A DNA stretch of 36,320 bases, from NCBI RefSeq assembly GCF_001279005.1, contig NZ_LGCN01000218.1, positions 1 through 36,320 on the forward strand, in the 5' to 3' direction. The stretch's first letter is position 1, and each line of letters begins with the position of its first letter. Made by a program: the position numbers and the translations under genes. Source of the stretch: Streptomyces caelestis. Its GTDB lineage: Bacteria > Actinomycetota > Actinomycetes > Streptomycetales > Streptomycetaceae. The notes beneath the pieces are model-generated. The model worked only from the letters and a program-made list of their open reading frames with translations. It was not told where the DNA came from and searched no databases. Positions 15,728 to 22,106 of the stretch are shown here, piece by piece.

Positions 15728-17422
15728 TCAGCCGGCCGCCGAGCCGTTCTCGTCGAGGATCTTCTTGTACCAGTCGCGCAGCTCGTCGCCGCCCTTGCTC
15801 TTCCAGTCGGAGACGGCCTGCTGCACGTCGCTGACCTTCTTGCGGCCGCGGACGACGTCGTCCTCCAGCTGCTCGAAGTCGTTGGAGAGGTTGGTCCAGC
15901 GGCCGGGCTCGGTGATCTGCATGCCGTAGAAGGACGGCTTCCTGGTGAAGGCGCCCATCCGCTGCTGCCACTCCACCTGTCCCTTGGCGACCTCGGGGAA
16001 GTCGGGGTGGGCGATGGTGGCGGCGGGGCTCGCGACCATCACGTAGGCGTTCATCACGTCGACGTTGCCCTGGTCGGTCTTGGTGGGCACGCCGTCCTTG
16101 ACGGTGTAGTGGGTGCCCTCCACGCCGTAGTTGGTGGCCATGTACTCCTTGGTGCCGTACGGCGCGGCGGTGACGTTGGCGACGGCCAGCACGTCACGGA
16201 TCACGGACTCGGACGCCTTCTTGTTGACGAAGGCGAAGATGCTCGCCGGGTTCTGCGCCCACAGCGTGGGGTCGCCGCCGTCGTGCCCGAAGAAGTCCAT
16301 GCCCCAGATCTTGAACTCGGGGTTCTGGGTGGCCTGCTCCGCGGTGCGGCTCCACCACTGCGACATGTCCTGGTTGTAGATCAGGAACTCACCGGCGGCG
16401 AACTTGGGGCCGGGGTCGCTGGCGTTGCTCTTGCCCAGCTCGGCGTCGGGGTGCACCACGCCGGCGGCGAACAGCTTGCGCGTCCACTCCAGGGCCTCGA
16501 GGTACTCCTCGGTCTCGATGCGGTAGACCAGCTTGCCGTCGACCTCGTTCCAGCCGAGTGACTTCTCGTTGCCGGAGAGCACGCCGAAGGCGTTGAAGGC
16601 GGTCCACTTCATGTCCAGGCAGGCCCAGCGTTTGGCCTTGGCGTTGGTGGCCTCCTTGGCCAGCGCCATGAACTCGTCGCACGAGCGGGGGACCTCGTAG
16701 CCCTCCTTCTCGAAGATGTCCTGGCGGTAGAGCGGCACGATGCCGGACACGTACGAGGACGGCATGGGCAGGCCGCGCAGCTTGCCGCCGAAGATGGACC
16801 GCTGCCAGGCGTCGGTGGGGATCGCCGCGAGGTTCGGGTAGTCCTTGACGGCGTCGCCGGACAGGTACGGGCCGAGGTCGGCGAACTTGCCGATGATGGC
16901 GCTGGGGATCTTGCCCGTCATGTTCCAGCCGGGCACGACCACCACGTCGGGCACCTCGCTGGAGGCGAGGACGGCGCCGAGCTTCTGGTCGTAGGTGTTG
17001 CCGTCCTGGTTCTGCCAGACCACGTCGACGCCGATGAGGTCGTTCATCGACGTGTAGTAGGCGTTGCCGTCCTTGGGCGGGGAGCCCCAGAACGGCGACA
17101 TGACGGTGACCTTGCCGCCCTTGCCGAGCTTCTTCGGCACCGACGTCTTCAGGCCCGCCAGGTCGAGCTCGCTGGTGAAGCCGACCGCGGAGCCGTTCTT
17201 GCTGGGGATGTCGGGCGTGACCACGTTGCTCGCCACGTACGCCGGGAGGATCTTCTTGGCGTCCTTGCCCGACGTGGTGCCGTCCCGCGAACCTCCGTCG
17301 GACCCGCCGCACGCGGCGAGCAGCGGCATTCCCCCGGCCACCGCTGCGGTGGCGACCGCCGTGGAGGCGAGGAAGCTTCTCCGGCTCGGTCCGGAGGAGT
17401 TGGGGGCGGCATTCGGCGTCAT
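15728..17422 (-). CDS. Lipoprotein oligosaccharide-binding protein of the ABC importer (LplA-type)
   Basis: Extracellular substrate-binding protein, 564 residues, longer than the roughly 430 of simple CUT1 binding proteins, as in the LplA subgroup that binds long oligosaccharides. The N-terminus has a twin-arginine motif SRRSFLAS and a lipobox LLAAC with the lipidated Cys38, so it should be exported by Tat and anchored to the membrane. The C-terminal part contains many aromatic residues suited to sugar stacking. ATG 17422 has AAGGG upstream. It is the first gene of the minus-strand run, with a promoter at 17574-17602 and an operator at 17550-17563. The ligand is inferred from the GH74/GH12/GH95/GH42/GH3 context to be xyloglucan oligosaccharides. 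Confidence 0.93.
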   Translation of the reverse strand: MTPNAAPNSSGPSRRSFLASTAVATAAVAGGMPLLAACGGSDGGSRDGTTSGKDAKKILPAYVASNVVTPDIPSKNGSAVGFTSELDLAGLKTSVPKKLGKGGKVTVMSPFWGSPPKDGNAYYTSMNDLIGVDVVWQNQDGNTYDQKLGAVLASSEVPDVVVVPGWNMTGKIPSAIIGKFADLGPYLSGDAVKDYPNLAAIPTDAWQRSIFGGKLRGLPMPSSYVSGIVPLYRQDIFEKEGYEVPRSCDEFMALAKEATNAKAKRWACLDMKWTAFNAFGVLSGNEKSLGWNEVDGKLVYRIETEEYLEALEWTRKLFAAGVVHPDAELGKSNASDPGPKFAAGEFLIYNQDMSQWWSRTAEQATQNPEFKIWGMDFFGHDGGDPTLWAQNPASIFAFVNKKASESVIRDVLAVANVTAAPYGTKEYMATNYGVEGTHYTVKDGVPTKTDQGNVDVMNAYVMVASPAATIAHPDFPEVAKGQVEWQQRMGAFTRKPSFYGMQITEPGRWTNLSNDFEQLEDDVVRGRKKVSDVQQAVSDWKSKGGDELRDWYKKILDENGSAAG

Positions 17423-17549
17423 TGCGTCAACCCTTCATGGCGCACCAGGACACCCGGCAGGTGGCCGTCGGCTGTGGTGTCTTCAGTGGAACTGGCTGAG
17501 CCGAAGCGGTGGTTCGGCGGAAGGTGCGCCGGAAAGGCGGGCCTCGCAG

Positions 17550-17563
17550 TCGAAGCGCTTCGA
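17550..17563. promoter_or_regulatory. Operator O3, in front of the transporter/hydrolase operon
   Basis: Perfect TCGAAGCGCTTCGA. On the minus strand it begins 10 bp after the proposed -10 hexamer, so it covers the start of transcription, a classic repressor position. It is 128 bp upstream of the binding-protein start codon. Confidence 0.88.
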
Positions 17564-17573
17564 TGTTGCTGCG

Positions 17574-17602
17574 AGGTTAAGTGAACACCCAGGGGCACAC
17601 AA
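17574..17602 (-). promoter_or_regulatory. Promoter of the transporter/hydrolase operon
   Basis: On the minus strand, TTGTGT (17602-17597) and TAACCT (17579-17574) are 17 bp apart, a good housekeeping-sigma match. Transcription would start near 17567, at the edge of operator O3. Confidence 0.6.
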
Positions 17603-17701
17603 GGGTCACATCCAAGATTCCTCGGATGTATGCACGATCGCGATGCAGGCATCATGTCCATGGATCACCTCCGAGACGTTCGATCCGATGCCCTGGATCC
17701 C

Positions 17702-17730
17702 TTGACACCCACCCCCGCCCCGAATGAGCA
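17702..17730 (+). promoter_or_regulatory. Probable GH3 promoter
   Basis: A perfect -35 TTGACA (17702-17707) is followed at 17 bp by TGAGCA (17725-17730), a weak -10. Operator O4 begins at the next base. The strong -35 and the operator position make a repressed promoter likely despite the poor -10. Confidence 0.5.
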
Positions 17731-17744
17731 TCGAAGCGCTTCGA
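17731..17744. promoter_or_regulatory. Operator O4, in front of GH3
   Basis: Perfect TCGAAGCGCTTCGA, directly downstream of the proposed GH3 -10 and 36 bp before the GTG start. If the upstream ATG at 17724 were the true start, the operator would be inside the coding region. Confidence 0.87.
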
Positions 17745-17780
17745 AAGCGCCTCGCCGCTCCATCCCGAGGGGAACTCCAC

Positions 17781-20621
17781 GTGACCGCACAAACGCCGCC
17801 TACGCCGCCTTTCCGCGATACGACCCTGTCGTTCGCGAAGCGCATCGACGACCTCCTGTCGCGGCTCACCCTCGACGAGAAGATCGGATTTCTGCACCAG
17901 TTCGCGCCGGCCGTGGAGCGTCTGGACGTCGCCGCCTTCCGCACCGGGCAGGAGGCCCTGCACGGCGTCGCCTGGATGGGCCCGGCGACGGTGTTCCCGC
18001 AGGCCGTCGGCCTGGGCGCCACCTGGAACCAGGAGCTGGTGCGCCGGGTGGGCGAGGCGGTGTCCCGCGAGACCCGCGCGATGCGCGCCCGCGACGAGCG
18101 CGTCGGCCTCAACGTCTGGGCGCCGACCGTCAACCTGCTGCGCCACCCCCTGTGGGGCCGCAACGAGGAGGGCTACTCGGAGGACCCGAAGCTCACCTCG
18201 GCGATCGCCACCGCCTACACCCAGGGCCTGCGCGGCGACCACCCGGTGTACTGGCGCACGGCCCCCGTCCTCAAGCACTGGCTGGCGCACAACAACGAGA
18301 CGGAGCGCGACACCACCTCCAGCTCCGTCCGCCCGCGCGTGCTCCACGAGTACGACCTGCGCGCCTTCCGCGAGGCCGTCGAGGCGGGCACGGTGGCCGG
18401 CGTGATGCCGGCGTACAACCTGGTCAACGGCCGCCCGAACCACGTGTCGCCGTATCTGCGCGAGCACCTGCGCGCCTGGACCGAAGAGGACCTGCTGGTC
18501 TGCTCGGACGCCGGAGCCCCCTCCAACCTGGTCGACTCCGAGCACTACTTCGACACCCACGAGGAGGCCACCGCGGCGGCCCTGCGGGCCGGGGTCGACA
18601 GCTTCACCGACCACGGCACCGACAGCTCGACGATCATCGGACGTATCAAGGGCGCGCTGGAGCGGGGCCTGCTGGCGGAGGCCGACGTCGACACGGCCGT
18701 ACGCCGTCAGCTCTCGGTGCGGTTCCGGCTCGGCGAGTTCGACCCGGGCGCGGACCCGTACTCCGGGGAGCAGCCCTTCGACACCCCGGAGCACCGGGCG
18801 CTCGCCCAGGAGGCCGCCGAGCAGGCGATCGTCCTGCTGAAGAACGACGGCGCGCTGCCGCTCGCCCCGGACGTCCGGGTCGCGGTCGTCGGACTGCTCG
18901 CCGACGAGTGCAAGCTCGACTGGTACAGCGGCAGCCTCATCCACCGCTCCACCCCGCTGGAGGGCCTCTACGAGCGCTTCGGCGCCGAGCGCGTGGAGTT
19001 CGCCGAGGGCGTGGACCGGGTACTGCTGAAGACCTCCGCCGGTACGTTCCTGCACGTCCCGCCGGCCCCCGAGGCCCCCGAGACGGCACGCGGCGCCGAA
19101 GGCGCGCTCGACCCGGCGCTGCTCGCGGGCCGCACCGACCTGCCGCCGCTCGCCGCCGGGTCGGACGGCACCGAGCTCGCCCTGGCCGACTGGGGCGAGG
19201 GCGTGCTCACCCTGCGGGCGCCCGACGGCCGTTACCTCTCCGTCGCCGAGGACGGGTACGTGCGCGCCTCCGCCGACCAGCCGGGCGGCTGGGTCGTGCA
19301 GGAGACGTTCCGGCTGGAACCGCACGGGGACGGTCACCTCCTCAGGCACGTGGGGACAGGACGCCACGTGCAGGTCGCCGCCGACGGCGTGAAGGTTGCC
19401 GAGGAGGACCCCGAGGTCTTCGAGCTGGTCGTCGTCGAGCGCGGGCAGGACGCGGTCACGCGCGCCGCGGCCGGCGCCGACGTGGTCGTGGTGGTCGCCG
19501 GCAACGACCCGCACATCAACGGGCGCGAGACCGAGGACCGTACGACGCTGCGGCTGCCCGCCCAGCAGGAGCGGCTGCTGCGCGCGGCCCGCGCCGCCAA
19601 CCCGAACACGGTGCTGGTGCTGACCTCCGCCTACCCGTACGCGGTGGACGCGGCGGACCTCCCGGCGCTGCTGTGGACCGCGCACGGCGGGCAGGCCGCG
19701 GGCACCGCGCTGGCCCGCGTGCTCGCCGGCGACGTATCCCCCGCCGGCCGGCTGCCGCAGACCTGGTACGCCGACGACGCCGACCTGCCGGACCTCCTCG
19801 ACTACGACGTGATCGGCGGCCGGCAGACCTACCTGTACTTCGAGGGCACGCCGCTGTTCCCCTTCGGGCACGGCCTGTCGTACGCGGGCTTCTCCTACGG
19901 GGAGCTGACGGCGGACGTCGTCGGGTCGGCGGTGCACGTCTCCTTCGCCGTCACCAACACCGGTGACGTCACCGCCGACGAGGTGCCGCAGCTCTACACC
20001 CGGGCCGTGGCCCCCTCGGTCCCGCGTCCGCGCCGCGAACTGCTGGCCCACCGGAGGGTGACGCTGGCGCCCGGGGAGTCGGCCGGGCTGTCCTTCGTGC
20101 TGCCGCTGTCCGCCTTCGCGTTCTGGGACGTGGCGGTGGGCCGGTGGCGGGTGGAGCCGGGGGCGTACGAGCTGCTGGCCGGGGCCTCCAGCGAGGACGT
20201 GCGCGCACGGGCCACCGTGACGCTGGAGGGTGAGCCGACCGCTCCGCGCGCCGTCCTCGAACACGGTCTGGACGGGGCCGACTTCGACGAGCAGAGCGGC
20301 ATCGAGATCGTCGACCGGACGAAGGCGGCGGGCGACTCGGTCACCGCCGTGGCCGGCAAGGACGGCGAGCTCCTCTTCCGGGGCTGCGACTTCGGCGGCG
20401 GGGCGACGGAGGCGACCGTCGAGGTCTCCGGCGAGGGCACGGTCGAACTGTCCCTCGACGGCGGGCCGGTGCTCGCCGAGCTGTCCCCGCAGGCGCCCAC
20501 GTCGGGCCCGTACGACTACACCACGCTCCGCGCGTCCCTCGCCGTCGTCGACGGTGTGCGCGACGTGCGCCTGCGGCTGCGCGGCCCGCTGCGGCTCGCG
20601 CACGTCGGCTTCTCCGGCTGA
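17781..20621 (+). CDS. GH3-family beta-glycosidase with trefoil-like insert and CBM6-like C-terminus
   Basis: Cytoplasmic retaining beta-glucosidase/xylosidase-type enzyme, 946 residues, expected to trim glucose (or glucose-xylose units) from imported oligosaccharides. The N-terminal TIM barrel has the KH motif (Lys165-His166 in VLKHWLAHN) and nucleophile Asp243 in LLVCSDAGAPS. The GH3-C domain (about 330-700) is interrupted at about 464-550 by a segment reading LRAPDGRYLSVAEDG and LLRHVGTGRHVQVAADG, repeats like those of fascin/beta-trefoil folds. A FnIII-like domain (about 705-813) and a CBM6-like domain (about 826-946) follow. GTG 17781 was chosen because GAGGGG lies 8 nt before it; ATG 17724 has no ribosome binding site and would put operator O4 inside the gene. 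No signal peptide is seen. Exact sugar specificity is not readable. Confidence 0.9.
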   Translation: MTAQTPPTPPFRDTTLSFAKRIDDLLSRLTLDEKIGFLHQFAPAVERLDVAAFRTGQEALHGVAWMGPATVFPQAVGLGATWNQELVRRVGEAVSRETRAMRARDERVGLNVWAPTVNLLRHPLWGRNEEGYSEDPKLTSAIATAYTQGLRGDHPVYWRTAPVLKHWLAHNNETERDTTSSSVRPRVLHEYDLRAFREAVEAGTVAGVMPAYNLVNGRPNHVSPYLREHLRAWTEEDLLVCSDAGAPSNLVDSEHYFDTHEEATAAALRAGVDSFTDHGTDSSTIIGRIKGALERGLLAEADVDTAVRRQLSVRFRLGEFDPGADPYSGEQPFDTPEHRALAQEAAEQAIVLLKNDGALPLAPDVRVAVVGLLADECKLDWYSGSLIHRSTPLEGLYERFGAERVEFAEGVDRVLLKTSAGTFLHVPPAPEAPETARGAEGALDPALLAGRTDLPPLAAGSDGTELALADWGEGVLTLRAPDGRYLSVAEDGYVRASADQPGGWVVQETFRLEPHGDGHLLRHVGTGRHVQVAADGVKVAEEDPEVFELVVVERGQDAVTRAAAGADVVVVVAGNDPHINGRETEDRTTLRLPAQQERLLRAARAANPNTVLVLTSAYPYAVDAADLPALLWTAHGGQAAGTALARVLAGDVSPAGRLPQTWYADDADLPDLLDYDVIGGRQTYLYFEGTPLFPFGHGLSYAGFSYGELTADVVGSAVHVSFAVTNTGDVTADEVPQLYTRAVAPSVPRPRRELLAHRRVTLAPGESAGLSFVLPLSAFAFWDVAVGRWRVEPGAYELLAGASSEDVRARATVTLEGEPTAPRAVLEHGLDGADFDEQSGIEIVDRTKAAGDSVTAVAGKDGELLFRGCDFGGGATEATVEVSGEGTVELSLDGGPVLAELSPQAPTSGPYDYTTLRASLAVVDGVRDVRLRLRGPLRLAHVGFSG

Positions 20622-20646
20622 GGGTCCGGACGCGGCCGGCGCGATG

Positions 20647-20684
20647 AGGGGTCCGGCACCGGTGGGAACCGGTGCCGGACCCCT
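20647..20684 (+). terminator. Strong hairpin terminator after GH3
   Basis: Perfect 17-bp arms (20647-20663 and 20668-20684) around a GGGA loop, starting 26 bp past the GH3 stop codon. Confidence 0.88.
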
Positions 20685-20748
20685 TCCCGTCGGGCGCGGC
20701 CCTTCCCGGGGCGGCGCATCCTGGAGGAGGTCCGAGCCCTGGAAACCG

Positions 20749-20778
20749 TCCTTCGGGAAGCCGCGCAGTCCCTATGAT
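20749..20778 (+). promoter_or_regulatory. Possible promoter of the DUF4190-type gene
   Basis: TATGAT at 20773-20778 is a near-consensus -10, 37 bp before the start codon. The matching -35 region (around 20749-20755) is poor. Confidence 0.4.
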
Positions 20779-20814
20779 GCCGGGGTCAGTTTTAACGGAG
20801 GGGAGAGCGTTTTC

Positions 20815-21273
20815 ATGTCCGGCACCAATCCCGCACCCGGTGGGTTCGGGCCGCCGTCCCAGCCCCCGCAGCAGCCGGGCCCGGGATACGGCTATCCGCA
20901 GTCCGGCCCTTCCTACGGTTACCCGGCGGGTCCCGCCCCGCAGGGCATGCCCCCCGCGCCCTATCCGCAGACGCCCGGCTACGGGACGCCCCCGCAGCCG
21001 AGCAACGGCATGGGGACCACCGGGCTGGTGCTGGGCATCATCGGCCTGGTCTGCAGCCTCACCTTCTTCCTGTGGTTCTTCGGCGTGATCCTGGGCATCC
21101 TGGCGATCATCTTCGGCGCCGTCGGACGGGGGAAGGCGAACCGCGGTGAGGCCACCAACAAGGGCGCGGCGACCGCCGGACTGATCTGCGGCATCGTGGC
21201 CACGGTGATCCTGCCGCTGCTCGGCATCCTGTTGTTCGCCAGTGTCATGGGGGGCGTCGGCGCCGCGTCCTGA
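20815..21273 (+). CDS. DUF4190-type small membrane protein with Pro/Gly/Tyr-rich N-terminus
   Basis: The 152-residue protein has a disordered N-terminal half (residues 1-62) built of PGYGYPQ-, PSYGYPA- and PGYGTPP-like units, then two hydrophobic hairpins: GLVLGIIGLVCSLTFFLW with GVILGILAIIFGAVGRG, and ATAGLICGIVATVILPLLG. GxxxG and a short basic loop (GRGKANRGEATNKG) between the two membrane parts are typical of DUF4190 proteins, which are numerous in actinobacteria and have no established function. ATG 20815 has a strong GGAGGGGAG upstream. It stands alone between two terminators, so nothing in the context suggests a job. Confidence 0.88.
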   Translation: MSGTNPAPGGFGPPSQPPQQPGPGYGYPQSGPSYGYPAGPAPQGMPPAPYPQTPGYGTPPQPSNGMGTTGLVLGIIGLVCSLTFFLWFFGVILGILAIIFGAVGRGKANRGEATNKGAATAGLICGIVATVILPLLGILLFASVMGGVGAAS

Positions 21274-21289
21274 GCGCCCGCCTCCCGGA

Positions 21290-21317
21290 GAGGGCCGGTC
21301 CGCACGGACCGGCCCTC
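21290..21317. terminator. Bidirectional hairpin between the DUF4190-type and NADAR genes
   Basis: GAGGGCCGGTCCG (21290-21302) pairs perfectly with 21305-21317 across CA, lying between two convergent genes. Confidence 0.82.
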
Positions 21318-21339
21318 CGCCGTGTGCGGGGGCCTGCGT

Positions 21340-21909
21340 TCAGCCGGCGCGCAGTCGTCCGCGGGCTTCCATCAGCGCGAATCCCAGCAGGTTCGGCCCC
21401 CGCCAGCGCTCCGGGTCCGTGGCCCGCTCGTCGCCGGCCGCGAGGCCGATGCCCCACACCCGGTCCACCGGGCTCGCCTCGACCAGCACCCTCTCGCCCG
21501 TGCCCAGCAGAAAAGCCCGCAGATCCTCATGGGCCGCGAACTTGTGCACGCTGCCCTCGACGACGATCCCGAACCGCTCCCGGCGCCACGTCTCCTCGTC
21601 GAAGCCCCGCACCAGCCGTCCGGCCTCCTTCGCCTGCGAGGGATGCCCCGCGGCCAGCACCCGCCGCTCCCCCTCCGGGTCTTCGAACAGCCGGGCCTTG
21701 GCCGCCATCATCCAGTGCTCGGCGGTCGCGTACTCCACGCCGTCCACCGTGAACGGCGACGGCCACCACTGGCTCAGACAGCTCGCCCCGATCCGGCCGT
21801 CGGGCAGCGGCCGGTGCCCCCAGAAGTGCAGGTACTTGATTCTCGCCCCGGCGCGGGCCGCCTCGATCAGCGTCTCCCGCGAGTCCGTCGTCCCCGTGAT
21901 CCTCTCCAT
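21340..21909 (-). CDS. NADAR-domain protein (YbiA/DUF1768 family)
   Basis: The NADAR family contains predicted or shown N-glycosidases acting on ADP-ribose-like or riboflavin-precursor substrates, and some members reverse guanine ADP-ribosylation of nucleic acid. Visible blocks are KYLHFWGH near the N-terminus, CLSQWWPSPFTVDGVEYATAEHWMM (split here as the conserved F-x(n)-E-H-W-M core), KARLF, and the C-terminal VWGIGLA with PERWRGPNLLGFAL, all diagnostic. From ATG 21909 the protein has 189 residues. The frame is open up to TTG 21963 and GTG codons at 21936 and 21930 are alternatives; none has a clear ribosome binding site, so the start is uncertain. It is divergent from the polyamine operon, with no toxin-like partner next to it. 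Confidence 0.85.
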   Translation of the reverse strand: MERITGTTDSRETLIEAARAGARIKYLHFWGHRPLPDGRIGASCLSQWWPSPFTVDGVEYATAEHWMMAAKARLFEDPEGERRVLAAGHPSQAKEAGRLVRGFDEETWRRERFGIVVEGSVHKFAAHEDLRAFLLGTGERVLVEASPVDRVWGIGLAAGDERATDPERWRGPNLLGFALMEARGRLRAG

Positions 21910-21981
21910 GCACGCGAGTCTGGCAGCAACCACGGACACTCCGTCCTGCCTTTTCCGCAGCAACTCGACACCTGGTCGACA

Positions 21982-22017
21982 GATTCCGTCGCGTAACCAA
22001 AAGGCAACAACGGAATC
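21982..22017. promoter_or_regulatory. Inverted repeat upstream of the polyamine operon promoter
   Basis: GATTCCGT (21982-21989) and ACGGAATC (22010-22017) are perfect inverse copies separated by 20 bp. The right arm ends 2 bp before the -35 hexamer, so it could be an activator or repressor site. The regulator is unknown; the PucR-family protein encoded at 34581-36137 is one candidate. Confidence 0.55.
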
Positions 22018-22019
22018 AC

Positions 22020-22048
22020 TTGTTGGAGTCGCATCGCTCTGTCAGGAT
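22020..22048 (+). promoter_or_regulatory. Promoter of the aminobutyraldehyde dehydrogenase-potDABC operon
   Basis: TTGTTG (22020-22025), a 17-bp spacer and CAGGAT (22043-22048), a common Streptomyces -10. The start of transcription would be near 22055, giving a leader of about 50 nt. Confidence 0.6.
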
Positions 22049-22106
22049 CGGCACTCAAATCGAGCTGGAGCCACGCCGCCCCCTCGGGGACACGGAGGAG
22101 AGCGAC

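Larger units (their letters stand above)
17423..17780. other. Divergent control region between the transporter operon and GH3
   Basis: These 358 bp carry two perfect copies of the 14-bp operator, one for each direction, and two promoter-like elements. Between them is a short inverted repeat ACATCC-N10-GGATGT (17608-17629) of unknown role. No gene is visible. Confidence 0.8.

Noticed and set aside
17724..17780. ATG 17724 as GH3 start
   Set aside because: No ribosome binding site, and the operator palindrome would be coding sequence; GTG 17781 is better supported.
17652..20603. Minus-strand open frame of 983 codons opposite GH3
   Set aside because: It has low-complexity composition with no domain, whereas the plus strand encodes a full GH3 enzyme.
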